Of a stretch of DNA of 64,000 bases, positions 54,112 to 63,268 are shown one piece after another. The notes below the pieces were generated by a model. It saw nothing but the letters and a program-made list of their open reading frames with translations. It made no database searches and was not told the origin of the DNA. The stretch is from Desulfurivibrio dismutans (lineage in GTDB: Bacteria > Desulfobacterota > Desulfobulbia > Desulfobulbales > Desulfurivibrionaceae). The position numbers and the translations under genes are program-made. The stretch spans positions 186,001-250,000 of the forward strand of contig NZ_JARGDQ010000001.1 of the NCBI RefSeq assembly GCF_029210385.1, read 5' to 3'. Within the stretch, counting starts at the first letter, position 1. The number at the start of each line of letters is the position of its first letter.

Positions 54112-55006
54112 CGAAGCCCTCGGTCATGGTGGCCAGCTCATTGTAGTGCTGTGGGGCGGCCGGCTGCAGGCCGGTGATGCTTGGTTTGATGCTTGTAAGG
54201 ATTAAACGCCGGTCGGGGTGCTCGTTGATGGCCATCAGCAGTTCCCGCAGTTGTGCCACCAGCACCGGATCCAGGTTGCGGCGGGTTAAAAAGAGATGGT
54301 CGGGTATCAGGGGGCTGACAGCTAAAACTCTGAGCCCCCGCTGGCGGTAGTGAAAGAAAACCTCGTCTTTGACGCCGCCGGCGGCAAAGTAGCCGCCCAG
54401 CACGGCCAGGGCCACGTCGTGATGGGAGTTAAGAAAATCGTGGCGGCCCAGGTCGGTTAGCGAGATTCCGGCTCGGGCCAGCATGGCCCGGGGCACCAGA
54501 TAGCTCATGGTGGAGTGAGGATCGCCAAAGGCAAAGGTCTGCCCCTGAAGTTCGTCGAGTTCACGGAACGGTGAATCCTGACGGACAATGATCATCCCCT
54601 GAAAAAACGGCGATCCGTCTTCTTCCAGCATGGCCAGCAGCGGTTTGTCGCCGTACCGGCGGCGCATGGTGACATAGCTCGCCGGGCCCATAAAGGCCAG
54701 GTCGGCCTGGTCGCGGCCGACAAAATCAAGATGGCTCTGGTAGCTCTGCTGGATCCTGATGTTTACCGGTCGGTCAAGTCCGGCGGCCAGGTAATCGGCC
54801 AGGGGAGTGAAGCGGCTCACCAGTTCAGTGGCCGGCAGATAGGGATGAACCCACAGGATCAGTTCTCGCTCCTCGCCGGCGGTAGTGTGGGCCGGGGTTA
54901 AAGCCATCAGCCAGAGGCAAAACAACAGCAGAAACCATCCCCGGCTGCGGATCGGAGCGGAAAAGTTTTTTGGCTGCCCTTGTTGCTCGGCGATTATTGT
55001 TTTCAT
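54101..55006 (-). CDS. PhnD-like periplasmic binding protein, sensor type
   Basis: 301 residues. Membrane/signal segment GWFLLLFCLWLMALTPAHTTAGEE. PhnD/transferrin-like type II fold: LILWVHPYLPATELVSRFTP, LADYLAAGLDRPVNIR, DLAFMGPASYVTMRRRYGD, FAFGDPHSTMSYLVPRAML and AAGGVKDEVFFHY. No permease or ATPase nearby; instead it overlaps a sensor kinase gene. Probably presents a ligand, perhaps phosphonate, phosphate or another oxyanion, to the kinase. Confidence 0.88.
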   Translation of the reverse strand: MKTIIAEQQGQPKNFSAPIRSRGWFLLLFCLWLMALTPAHTTAGEERELILWVHPYLPATELVSRFTPLADYLAAGLDRPVNIRIQQSYQSHLDFVGRDQADLAFMGPASYVTMRRRYGDKPLLAMLEEDGSPFFQGMIIVRQDSPFRELDELQGQTFAFGDPHSTMSYLVPRAMLARAGISLTDLGRHDFLNSHHDVALAVLGGYFAAGGVKDEVFFHYRQRGLRVLAVSPLIPDHLFLTRRNLDPVLVAQLRELLMAINEHPDRRLILTSIKPSITGLQPAAPQHYNELATMTEGFDDH

Positions 55007-55102
55007 GGTCTCACAGTATCCGAAAAGAAGCCAAAAGTCAACTTTTCAGTGGTTTTTGTCGATTGCCGTGCGTTTGCACATTGTGGGATAGCGTGACCGT
55101 TT

Positions 55103-56704
55103 CTACGGCCAGTCGGCATTTTGGGCGAGTTGATCTCCGATGTTACGGCAGCGGGCGGCGAAGTCTTCCGGATAGTGGCCGCAGATAAAACGCTGCTGGG
55201 CCTCGGTAAAGGCGCCCATGGCATATGGCAGCTTGGGCAGCAGGGCGTAGAGCAGGCGCTGGTCGTGGTCGGTGGCATCCAGCCGCTTGCTGTATTCAAG
55301 GCTGGTGACCAGAGAGGCGCCAAGACCGGCCAGGATCCGCTGGGCCAGCAGCAGGGTCCGGTCCAGGGCGGTGCGGCAGGCCGGGTCGGCCTCCACGATG
55401 TTGCCCACTTCCTCTTTGGTCATGATTTGCAGTTCCCACTGGGAGACCTGAGCCTTGGGGACAAAGAGGACAATATGCTCATCTTCATGCACGATCAGTT
55501 CCGTCGGACCCTGGGTTCGGCCGTCGAGCCTCCGGTTTTGTCGGATAGCCTGGAGGTAGGCGGCAAATAGCCCCCGCCCGTGTCGCCGGCGGAAGGTCCG
55601 GCATGAGTCGGCCACCTGGTCGCCGGCGGCAAAGGCCGGCCAGGGCGGCACCAGGGCATATTGCTGATGAATCTGCTGGTGGGAGGCGTGCAGGCGGAAG
55701 CCACTGCCGGAGCAGTCGTAGCCGAAGTTCCAGCCCCAAAGGGTGGCGGTGAAGGGCATCCGGTCGGTGTCGGTTGCCGTCAGGCGGTCTTGCACCTGTG
55801 AGCGCAGTTCCTCCAGATCATCTTCGGTGAGCCCGGTACGCCGCCATTTTACCGGCAGGTCGAGCAACTCCGCCAGGCGTACGTAGGTGCGCTGGTAATA
55901 AAGATGGCGCAGGCCGGTCATGTCGGCAGCGGTCAGGTCGTCGATACGGTAGCGGATGGCATCCTCGGCCATGTTGGCGGCATAGTGACCCCAGGGGATG
56001 TAGCTGTTGCGGCGCAGGTACTCGTAGATATGGGTGGCATCGCCCGGCGCCCCGTATTCGCCGACGATTTCACTGTCGCCTTGGGCGCCGGGTTGCAGCA
56101 CCATGATTTTCTTGTAGGCATCCGGCAGGTGGGGGTTGTTGGCCACGGTTTCGTATAGATCGTGGTCATGGATCAGGGGGCGCCGTCCGCCCGGCTGGTA
56201 ACGCCGGCCCTGCGGAGTCTGGTCCGGATTCATCACCAGTTCGCAGCTTAAAGCGGCCAGGGCCGTAAGGTCGGCGGGGTCGGTTGAGGAGGCTGCCAGG
56301 GCCAGTTGCAGTGGGCGGGGCAGTCGGGCGATCAGCTGCGCTGGGGTCAAGCCGACGGGTTTTTGGGCGCCGGCCGCCGCCAGGCTTTCCCCCAGGGAAA
56401 CTTCAGCCCTGGGGGGCTGGCCGATGCTGTCCGGATCGGCGGCCTTGGCTTCGGCCCAGGGGCGATTGATGTAGGTCACGCCGCGAAAGGCAAAGGGGTT
56501 GGGAACCTCGAAAACCGGATCGGCCTGGGGGACTTCCACATCGGTCGGTGGGAAGTTGCGGCGGTTGTCGATGGTGTCCTTGCGGTCAGCCGGCCAGCCC
56601 AGCGCGGTTCGGCGGTCATGGCGCCGGAGGTTGCGCACCCGGTAAGCTGGCTGATGGGTCAGCACCAGGAAGTTGCCGTCCTGGTCAAGGAAGTCGCGTT
56701 GCAT
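55103..56704 (-). CDS. Orphan protein with GalT/HIT-like features
   Basis: 533 residues, no confident family. The centre has GYDCSGSGFRLHASHQQIHQ then QYALVPP, resembling the His-rich nucleotidyl-transfer motif of galactose-1-phosphate uridylyltransferase (HPHxQ). Later IVLFVPKAQVSQWELQIMTK, LDRTLLLAQRILAGLG, LLPKLPYAMGAFTEAQQRFI and GHYPEDFAA echo the second GalT half. Early region: IHDHDLYETVANNPHLPDAY. GGAG 6 bases before ATG 56704. Lies between slyD-like and the binding protein, no sugar genes nearby. Substrate unknown. Confidence 0.75.
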   Translation of the reverse strand: MQRDFLDQDGNFLVLTHQPAYRVRNLRRHDRRTALGWPADRKDTIDNRRNFPPTDVEVPQADPVFEVPNPFAFRGVTYINRPWAEAKAADPDSIGQPPRAEVSLGESLAAAGAQKPVGLTPAQLIARLPRPLQLALAASSTDPADLTALAALSCELVMNPDQTPQGRRYQPGGRRPLIHDHDLYETVANNPHLPDAYKKIMVLQPGAQGDSEIVGEYGAPGDATHIYEYLRRNSYIPWGHYAANMAEDAIRYRIDDLTAADMTGLRHLYYQRTYVRLAELLDLPVKWRRTGLTEDDLEELRSQVQDRLTATDTDRMPFTATLWGWNFGYDCSGSGFRLHASHQQIHQQYALVPPWPAFAAGDQVADSCRTFRRRHGRGLFAAYLQAIRQNRRLDGRTQGPTELIVHEDEHIVLFVPKAQVSQWELQIMTKEEVGNIVEADPACRTALDRTLLLAQRILAGLGASLVTSLEYSKRLDATDHDQRLLYALLPKLPYAMGAFTEAQQRFICGHYPEDFAARCRNIGDQLAQNADWP

Positions 56705-56783
56705 GTTGCTCTCCTTCAGCCTGCTGTCGGGGTGGCCGGTCTCGTGTCCGCTCTCCTGCATAAAGTTGCGGCGGCGCTTTGTT

Positions 56784-57239
56784 TTACAGTTCTCCCTCAG
56801 TGGCCGGCTGCACCTCTTTGACGGTGATGGTGTAAAAAAGCTCTTCGCCGGCCAGGGGGTGGTTGAAGTCCACCCGGACCTGTTCTTGTTCGATTTCCTT
56901 GACCAGGGCCGGCAGGTTATGGGTCTGGCCGTCGCGCTCCATGTTCATGGTCACTACCATGCCGGGCTTGATATCCCGGTCGCCGAAACTGTCCCGGCTG
57001 ACCGCGATTTCCAGCTCCGCCACCCGCGGCCCGTAGCCTTCATCGGGCGGAATGCTGACGGTACGGGTCTGGCCGGCGCTCATGCCGATGATGGCCCGTT
57101 CCAAAGAGGGCAGGATCATCTGCTCGCCGATCCGGAAGGTCATGGGGGCGGTGTCGCTGGATGACTCAAATACCTCTCCGTTGGCCAGCCGTCCCTCGTA
57201 ATGAATGGTTACCTGGTCGTTTTCCTGTGCCTGTCGCAT
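56784..57239 (-). CDS. FKBP-type peptidyl-prolyl isomerase (SlyD-like)
   Basis: 151 residues. QVTIHYEGRLANGEVFESSS opens the FKBP domain; the inserted flap domain runs about 65-125; VDFNHPLAGEELFYTITVKEV is the SlyD-family hallmark. No His-rich tail, so metal binding as in E. coli SlyD is not supported. It folds proline-containing proteins in the cytoplasm. Neighbours are unrelated. Confidence 0.93.
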   Translation of the reverse strand: MRQAQENDQVTIHYEGRLANGEVFESSSDTAPMTFRIGEQMILPSLERAIIGMSAGQTRTVSIPPDEGYGPRVAELEIAVSRDSFGDRDIKPGMVVTMNMERDGQTHNLPALVKEIEQEQVRVDFNHPLAGEELFYTITVKEVQPATEGEL

Positions 57240-57399
57240 GTTTTAATTCCTTGGTTTAAAGGGTCGGGCGGCGGCTGCAGCGCCAACGCCCGGGGGTGAT
57301 TCAGTGGCATCGATGCGGGCCATTATGCCGAAAAAAAGCAAGTGAATCAAGAGCCTTGCAATGAAAATCGAGTGAGCGGCCAAAACCGTCCAGGTCAAT

Positions 57400-58800
57400 T
57401 CAGGTTTCCAGGCGGTCGCCCCAGATCTCGAGCTTGGCGGTGAGTTGGCCCAGGGTATGCTCATCGTTGCCGGTTTCGCCGTTGCTGCGGGCTTCACTGG
57501 CGCCTGGCTGGCCGACTGGGTACTGATTGATCAGCCGCTCCAGGTTCCGGCCGAAAAGGCCGACGCATTTTTGCAGGTGATTGGCCAGTAACTCAAAGGG
57601 GAAGGGTTTGGTGTAGTCGGCCAGGGCCTCCTCCAGGAAAAGGTTGAGCTTGGTTCTTTCCTCGTCGGTGCGGGTGTGGTGGGCAGGGCAGCGTTTGAGG
57701 ATGTCGACGGTTTTGGCCTGCAGTTCCAGAGCGGTGATGGCTTTCTGGCCGCCCAGGGAACGCAGCAGCATCTTAAACGACAGCATGACCCCGCGCAGCC
57801 CCAGAAAAAACTCGGCGGCCTGGTTAGCGGCGAGTTGTTCCGGGTTAACTGAGGAATCCGGGGCGGTAAGCTGCTCCTTGACCCTGGCCGGCAGTGGGCC
57901 GGCCAGGGTGTTGTGCAGCAGTTCCAGTTTGTCCAGAAAAGGAGAAATCAGGGCAACCGGTCGCAGCTTGCGGGCCCGGTGGGCCAGGTCAAAGAGGATA
58001 GAGCCGTAGCGGGTGCTCAGCCGGGGCAGTTCGGTCAGCAGTTTGACGGCCTCCTGACGCCGCAACTCTTTCAACTGGTCACGAAATTCCATCAGGGTGC
58101 TGACCTCCCGGGGCGGCTGCCGGCGAAGATGTTCAATGTATGCCTTGAGCCGGTCGGCGGCGGCAAGACCGAGCAGGCGGTGCTGTTCAAGCAGGTTGCC
58201 GACCATGGGGGGCAGGTCGGCGAATTCCAGCGCCGTGGCCCGGGCCAGGCTGCGGGCCAGGGAGGAAGCCCCGGAATTGGCGTCATCTCGGGTGATGAAC
58301 AGGAAAAAGCGCAGCCCCTGATCAAGTTCTTCCGGTTCAATTTTGCTGTTTTTCTTGGCGTGGGGCAACAGGCCGGCCAGGGAGTAGAGCCGATAAAGCT
58401 GCTCCTGTCCCTGAAACAGCACTCGGCAACTGGCGTCCAGATCCCGCAGCAGGGGTTCCAGCAACTCGGCCTGGTTTTTGATATTGACCGCAGCGGCCAT
58501 GGCCGCCTGGTCGGTGATGCTCCGGCGGCGGATGTCGATGGCCAGATCGCCGTATTCATTTTCCAGCCGGGCCAGTTCGTGGAGAATGGTGCGAATGCCG
58601 GTAACAGAAGCATTTCTGGCTTTTTTGTAGTTGCCCTGCAGGCCGTACTCCTTGAACAGCAGGTCGTGGCGGTCAAAGTTAATCCTTTGCCACTGGCCAA
58701 GGCGGCGATCGTGCGACAGGGGTTCGACGGCGGCGCGTACGGCTTTCAGCAGTTGCTGGATCTGCTCCAGTTCCGGGTTCAGGTGATCCAGATTTTCCAT
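57400..58800 (-). CDS. Helical protein of unknown function
   Basis: 466 residues. No motif I recognise. Almost wholly predicted alpha helix, rich in Leu, Arg, Glu and Gln, with several amphipathic stretches (LNPELEQIQQLLKAVRAAVE, LMEFRDQLKELRRQEAVKLL, ELQAKTVDILKRC). No signal peptide and no membrane segment, so cytoplasmic. The gap to the slyD-like gene (57240-57399) is empty. Confidence 0.7.
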   Translation of the reverse strand: MENLDHLNPELEQIQQLLKAVRAAVEPLSHDRRLGQWQRINFDRHDLLFKEYGLQGNYKKARNASVTGIRTILHELARLENEYGDLAIDIRRRSITDQAAMAAAVNIKNQAELLEPLLRDLDASCRVLFQGQEQLYRLYSLAGLLPHAKKNSKIEPEELDQGLRFFLFITRDDANSGASSLARSLARATALEFADLPPMVGNLLEQHRLLGLAAADRLKAYIEHLRRQPPREVSTLMEFRDQLKELRRQEAVKLLTELPRLSTRYGSILFDLAHRARKLRPVALISPFLDKLELLHNTLAGPLPARVKEQLTAPDSSVNPEQLAANQAAEFFLGLRGVMLSFKMLLRSLGGQKAITALELQAKTVDILKRCPAHHTRTDEERTKLNLFLEEALADYTKPFPFELLANHLQKCVGLFGRNLERLINQYPVGQPGASEARSNGETGNDEHTLGQLTAKLEIWGDRLET

Positions 58801-58940
58801 CTTATCCGTCTAGTTTGACCTTTGAAGGCGGGGATTGCCGTTGATTTTTTTGTGTGACCAGATATACCAGATTTTGCCGTGGTTGCCGCCTTAAATAGGA
58901 AAAAATAATTTTTCGCGCGGCTCGGCTTGGGGTTTATTTC

Positions 58941-58969
58941 TTGACATCACGGGGCGATAGGCATATTCT
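58941..58969 (+). promoter_or_regulatory. Sigma-70 type promoter of small protein-hisIG unit
   Basis: TTGACA (58941-58946) and TATTCT (58964-58969) are exactly 17 bases apart. The small gene starts 39 bases later. No other promoter is evident before hisI. Confidence 0.65.
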
Positions 58970-59008
58970 GCTGGTTTTTGTTTGCCTTGCTTGCGGCTTG
59001 GGGTGGCG

Positions 59009-59227
59009 ATGGAACTCTTTTGTGAAAAATATCGGGAGAAGATGGCCGAGGAAGAGGCTTACTGTAAGCGTCCCGGGGAATACTGCAAGTTCAGGTCCGC
59101 CTGCATCATCCATTTTGCTGGTCAGGAACGAGGGCGTCAGCGTCGTCGGCCGGAGGGCGGGGCCAACAGGGAAGAAAGCGCCACCAGCGACTCCGAAAAC
59201 CGTGCGCCGAGGAAAAATAATGCTTGA
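59009..59227 (+). CDS. Small Cys protein upstream of hisI
   Basis: 72 residues, [20 protein letters not shown] then [20 protein letters not shown]. Four Cys in the first 32 residues suggest a metal site; a basic tail follows. It starts 40 bases after the promoter, with GGGGTGG before the ATG, and its stop lies inside the first codons of hisI (8-base overlap). I recall similar short proteins in this group of bacteria; function unknown. Confidence 0.6.
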   Translation: MELFCEKYREKMAEEEAYCKRPGEYCKFRSACIIHFAGQERGRQRRRPEGGANREESATSDSENRAPRKNNA

Positions 59228-59600
59228 TTTCAACAAGGGAGAGCAAGGCCTGCTGCCGGCCATCGTCCAGGATCAGGCCAGTGGCGAGGTGCTGATGCTG
59301 GCCTATATTAATGAAGAAGCCTGGCGGCTGACCGTTGCCACCGGCAAGGCCCATTACTGGAGCCGGTCGCGCAACAAGATCTGGCTTAAAGGCGAGAGTT
59401 CGGGGCACGTCCAGCTGGTTCGGGAGGTCCGGGTGGACTGCGATGCCGACACGGTGGTGTTCAAGGTTGAACAGTTGGGGGCGGCGGCCTGCCATACGGG
59501 GCATCGCAGTTGCTTTTACCGGCGCTTGAGCGCCGATGGTCAGGAGTTGGAGGTCACCGAAAACCCGGTTTTTGATCCCGCGGAGGTCTATAAGAAATGA
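59220..59600 (+). CDS. hisI: Phosphoribosyl-AMP cyclohydrolase
   Basis: 126 residues, HisI without the pyrophosphohydrolase part. [14 protein letters not shown] gives the Mg-binding Asp triad; the zinc cysteines are in [13 protein letters not shown] plus C74. [20 protein letters not shown] and [20 protein letters not shown] are standard. GAGG lies 7 bases before ATG 59220; upstream in-frame codons are rejected because the family starts here. Overlaps hisG by 4 bases. Confidence 0.96.
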   Translation: MLDFNKGEQGLLPAIVQDQASGEVLMLAYINEEAWRLTVATGKAHYWSRSRNKIWLKGESSGHVQLVREVRVDCDADTVVFKVEQLGAAACHTGHRSCFYRRLSADGQELEVTENPVFDPAEVYKK

Positions 59601-60469
59601 ATCAGTTGAAGCTGGGTATTCCCAAAGGTAGCCTGGAAAAGGCCACCATCGAGCTTTTCGCCAAGTCGGGCTGGCAGATCAAGCTCTCGTCCCGCAATTA
59701 TTTTCCCGAAATTGATGATCCGGAACTCAGCTGTTCCATCTGTCGCCCCCAGGAGATGTCCATATACATCGAAAAGGAGGTGCTGGACGCCGGCATTACC
59801 GGCAAGGACTGGACGCTGGAGAACCGTTCCGACGTGGTGGTGGTGGCCGACCTGGTTTACTCCAAGGTCAGCCGCAAGCCCACCCGCTGGGTGCTGGCGG
59901 TGCCCGGTGATTCGCCGGTGCGGCGGCCCGAAGACCTGGAAGGCAAGAAGATTGCCACCGAACTGGTCAACTTCACCAGAGAATATTTTGCCTCGCGTAA
60001 AATCAACGTCGATATTGCCTTTTCCTGGGGCGCCACCGAGGCCAAGGTGGTTTCCGGCCTGGCCGACGCCATCGTTGAGGTCACCGAAACCGAAAGCACC
60101 ATCCGGGCTCATGGTCTGCGGGTAGTGGAAGAACTGATGAGTTCCAACACCCAGCTCATTGCCAGTAAAAGCGCCTGGGCCGATCCCTGGAAGCGGGAGA
60201 AGATCGAAAACATCGCCTTGCTGCTCAAAGGAGCCCTGCGGGCCGATCGCATTGTGGGATTGAAGATGAACGTGTCCAAGGAGCAGCTCGAGACAGTGGT
60301 GGGTTTGCTGCCCAGTCTCCGGGGGCCTACCATCTCGCCGCTTTATCAGCAGGAGTGGTTTTCGGTGGAGACGGTGATCTCCGAGCACGAGGTGCGTGAT
60401 CTCATCCCTCGCCTGCTGAAAAGCGGTGCCGAGGGGATCATTGAGTACTCGTTGAACAAGGTTATTTAG
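59597..60469 (+). CDS. hisG: ATP phosphoribosyltransferase, long form
   Basis: 290 residues; first step of histidine synthesis. [20 protein letters not shown], then [20 protein letters not shown] and [23 protein letters not shown]. Residues about 215-290 are the ACT-like regulatory domain ([20 protein letters not shown]), so the enzyme should be inhibited by histidine without HisZ. ATG overlaps the hisI stop (ATGA). Confidence 0.95.
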   Translation: MNQLKLGIPKGSLEKATIELFAKSGWQIKLSSRNYFPEIDDPELSCSICRPQEMSIYIEKEVLDAGITGKDWTLENRSDVVVVADLVYSKVSRKPTRWVLAVPGDSPVRRPEDLEGKKIATELVNFTREYFASRKINVDIAFSWGATEAKVVSGLADAIVEVTETESTIRAHGLRVVEELMSSNTQLIASKSAWADPWKREKIENIALLLKGALRADRIVGLKMNVSKEQLETVVGLLPSLRGPTISPLYQQEWFSVETVISEHEVRDLIPRLLKSGAEGIIEYSLNKVI

Positions 60470-60546
60470 GTGGTGTCGGCCGGGGTCGGCCCGTACTTTA
60501 AAACGCGGTGGCTGCCGCCGGCGAATGCCGTGGCGCGGGGAGTGTT

Positions 60547-61128
60547 ATGATCCAGGTTGAGCAGGTAAGTTTTGTCGATAGCGTTTTCAGCCTGGAGCGG
60601 TTGCCGGCCGGTGATCTGCCGGAAATCGCCTTTGCCGGGCGCTCCAACGTGGGTAAATCCAGCCTGCTCAACTGCCTGCTGCGGCGAAAAAACCTGGTCA
60701 AGGTCAGCGCCCGGCCCGGCAAGACCCAGAGCCTCAACTTTTACCTGGTGGGCGAGGAATTGCACTTAGTGGACCTGCCCGGCTACGGGTTTGCCCGGGT
60801 GGATAAAAGGCTGCAGGCCAAGTGGCAGGAGTTGATTACCGCCTATCTGGAAACCCGGGACAACCTGCGCTGTGTGGTGCTGATCATCGACCTGCGCCAC
60901 CCACTCAAGGAACTGGATCGGATGCTGGCCGGCTGGCTGCAGGCCCAGGGGACCCCCTGGCTGCCGGTCTACACCAAAAAAGACAAGCTTTCGCGTCACC
61001 ATCAGCAGCGCCAGGCGCGCCTGCTGGACGCCGCCCTGGGCATCAGCCCCAAGGACCGCCTCCTTTTTTCCGCCCTCAGCGGAGAGGGCCGCCAGGAACT
61101 CCTGGAGCGCCTGGAATCCTTTCTGTAG
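60547..61128 (+). CDS. engB: Ribosome biogenesis GTPase EngB/YsxC
   Basis: 193 residues. G1 GRSNVGKSSLLN, G2 ARPGKTQSLNFY, G3 DLPGYGFA, G4 TKKDK and G5 SALSGEG are all present. Needed for late 50S assembly. ATG 60547 preferred (GGAG 4 bases upstream); a GTG 39 bases before would add residues not seen in the family. Faces lepA tail to tail with 27 bases between them. Confidence 0.95.
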   Translation: MIQVEQVSFVDSVFSLERLPAGDLPEIAFAGRSNVGKSSLLNCLLRRKNLVKVSARPGKTQSLNFYLVGEELHLVDLPGYGFARVDKRLQAKWQELITAYLETRDNLRCVVLIIDLRHPLKELDRMLAGWLQAQGTPWLPVYTKKDKLSRHHQQRQARLLDAALGISPKDRLLFSALSGEGRQELLERLESFL

Positions 61129-61155
61129 TTCCTGGGTAACCGTTTACCTTTTACC

Positions 61156-62952
61156 TTATTTCTCGTCCGATTTTAAGACCGCCAGGAAGGCGCTTTGGGG
61201 AATCTCCACGTTGCCCACCGTCTTCATCTTCTTCTTGCCCGCCTTTTGCTTTTCCAGCAGCTTGCGCTTGCGGGTGATATCCCCGCCGTAGCATTTGGCC
61301 AGTACGTCCTTGCGCATGGCGGAGACGGTGGTGCGGGCCACGATGTTGCCGCCGATGCCCGCCTGGATGGCGATCTTGAACATGTGGCGGGGGATCTCGT
61401 CTTTCAGTTTTTCGCAGGCGGAAAGCCCCCTGGCCCGGGCGTTGTCCCGGTGTACCAGTTGCGACAGGGCGTCCACCCGTTCGCCGTTGACCAGCAGATC
61501 CATCTTGACCAGGTCGCCGGCCCGGTAGTCCAGTATCTCGTAGTCAAAGGAACCGTAACCCTGGGTCAGCGATTTGAGGCGATCGTAAAAGTCGTAGATC
61601 ACCTCACTCAGCGGCAGTTCGCAGGTGTACTCGATGCGGCCGGGCATGGGGTAGTGATGGTTGCTGTTGACCCCCCGGCGTTCCATGCAGAGGTTCATCA
61701 CCGCCCCCATGTAGCGCTCGGGAATCATGATGGTGGCCTTGATGTAAGGCTCTTCCACCCGCTGGATGCTGCCCGGGTCCGGGTAGTAGGCGGGGTTGTC
61801 CACCTCAACCATGGTGCTGTCGTTGAGGTAGACATGGTAGTTTACCGAGGGTACGGTGAGGATCAGCGACAGCCCGAACTCCCGCTCCAGTCGCTCTTGG
61901 ACCACCTCCAGGTGTAACAGTCCCAGAAAGCCGCAGCGAAAACCGAAACCCAGGGCTGAGGAGGAGTCTTTCTGGAAGGTCAGGGAGGCGTCGTTTAAGG
62001 TCAGCTTTTCCATGGCCCTCGCCAGGTCTTCATAGTCCTCGGTGGAAACCGGATAAATGGAGGAGAAGACCACCTGTTTGGCCGGCTGGTAGCCGGGCAG
62101 GGGCTTGGCGCAGGGATTGTCTTTGAGGGTGATGGTGTCACCCACCTGGGCGTCGGCGATATTTTTGATGCCGGCGATGATGTAGCCCACTTCACCGGCT
62201 GCCAGCGCCTTGGCCGGCTCCTTTTTAAAGCGAAAATGGCCCACCTCCTCCACCTTGTGGCTGATGCCGTTGGAGTAGAAGGTGATCTGGTCGCCGGCCT
62301 TGACCTGGCCGTTGGCCACCTTGCAGGAGATGATGGTGCCGCGAAATGAGTCATACTGGGCGTCGAAAATCATGGCCTGCAACGGCTGGTCCGGGTCGCC
62401 TTCAGGCGGCGGCAGGAACTTGACGATGGCCTCCAGTAATTCCGGTACCCCCTTGCCGGTTTTGGCCGAGCAGAGCTGGATACGTTCGGCTTCCAGCCCC
62501 AGGTCTTCCTCAATTTCCAGGGCTACCTTTTCCGGTTCGGCGGCGGGCAGGTCGATCTTGTTGATGACCGGGATTACTTCCAGGTCGTTTTCCATGGCCA
62601 GGTAGAGGTTGGCCAGGGTTTGGGCTTCGATGCCCTGGGCCGCGTCCACCAGCAACAGGGCGCCTTCGCAGGCCGCCAAAGCGCGCGACACCTCGTAGCT
62701 GAAGTCCACGTGCCCGGGGGTGTCCACCAGGTTGAGCACGTACTCGCGGCCGTCGGCGGCCTGATAGGGCAGGCAGATGGTCTGGCTTTTGATGGTGATC
62801 CCCCGTTCCCGCTCGATATCCATGTTGTCCAGCAACTGGTCTTTGAATTCCCGGTCGCTGACCGAGCCGCAGAGTTGGATAAAACGATCGGCCAGGGTGG
62901 ATTTGCCGTGGTCGATATGAGCGATAATGCTGAAATTTCTGATGTTTTTCAT
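61156..62952 (-). CDS. lepA: Translation elongation factor 4
   Basis: 598 residues. Back-translocase GTPase. G1 [15 protein letters not shown]2 RGITIKSQ, G3 DTPGHVDF, G4 NKIDLPAA, G5 SAKTGKGV; the C-terminal LepA domain ends [25 protein letters not shown] 62952 starts [12 protein letters not shown], as in the family. The region 62953-63268 upstream holds a rightward promoter, a short repeat and a hairpin. Confidence 0.97.
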   Translation of the reverse strand: MKNIRNFSIIAHIDHGKSTLADRFIQLCGSVSDREFKDQLLDNMDIERERGITIKSQTICLPYQAADGREYVLNLVDTPGHVDFSYEVSRALAACEGALLLVDAAQGIEAQTLANLYLAMENDLEVIPVINKIDLPAAEPEKVALEIEEDLGLEAERIQLCSAKTGKGVPELLEAIVKFLPPPEGDPDQPLQAMIFDAQYDSFRGTIISCKVANGQVKAGDQITFYSNGISHKVEEVGHFRFKKEPAKALAAGEVGYIIAGIKNIADAQVGDTITLKDNPCAKPLPGYQPAKQVVFSSIYPVSTEDYEDLARAMEKLTLNDASLTFQKDSSSALGFGFRCGFLGLLHLEVVQERLEREFGLSLILTVPSVNYHVYLNDSTMVEVDNPAYYPDPGSIQRVEEPYIKATIMIPERYMGAVMNLCMERRGVNSNHHYPMPGRIEYTCELPLSEVIYDFYDRLKSLTQGYGSFDYEILDYRAGDLVKMDLLVNGERVDALSQLVHRDNARARGLSACEKLKDEIPRHMFKIAIQAGIGGNIVARTTVSAMRKDVLAKCYGGDITRKRKLLEKQKAGKKKMKTVGNVEIPQSAFLAVLKSDEK

Positions 62953-63014
62953 GTGATCCGTCGAGTCTGTCGGGGGGAAGTGGTTCCTGGTAGGGTGGGC
63001 GCCGAGCGCCGTCG

Positions 63015-63044
63015 TTGACAATGATTGGGGCAAGGCCGTAAAAT
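63015..63044 (+). promoter_or_regulatory. Sigma-70 type promoter, probably of rpoH
   Basis: TTGACA (63015-63020) and TAAAAT (63039-63044), 18-base spacing. It would give a leader of about 220 bases before the sigma factor gene. It overlaps the far 5' side of lepA on the other strand. Confidence 0.5.
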
Positions 63045-63092
63045 CGCGCACTCTTAACATAAATAAGGCCGGATGACAATCTGATTCTACCC

Positions 63093-63124
63093 CTTCCAGG
63101 CGCGACCTGGTTTTGATGTTACCC
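63093..63124 (+). repeat. Short dispersed repeat, copy 6
   Basis: TTCCAGGCGCGACCTGGTTT then TGATGTTACC. Between promoter and sigma factor gene. Confidence 0.45.
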
Positions 63125-63222
63125 GTATCGAGCTTGTCGATGGGGGTGCGTTATACAGGTATTCGTGGTAGAATTACCGACAATAGGCTACAAAGATATG
63201 AACCCGATTCCAAAAATCATTT

Positions 63223-63257
63223 GCACCCGCCGCCGGGGTCAACCCGGTGGCGGGTGC
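63223..63257 (+). promoter_or_regulatory. Strong hairpin just before rpoH start
   Basis: GCACCCGCC (63223-63231) pairs with GGCGGGTGC (63249-63257), continued by CCGGG/CCCGG and one GU pair: about 15 consecutive base pairs, 5-base loop. It ends 11 bases before the ATG at 63269, so it covers the spot where a ribosome site should be; the bases after it read CGGTTTTGCTT. Either an attenuator-like terminator or a translation control hairpin. Confidence 0.6.
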
Positions 63258-63268
63258 CGGTTTTGCTT

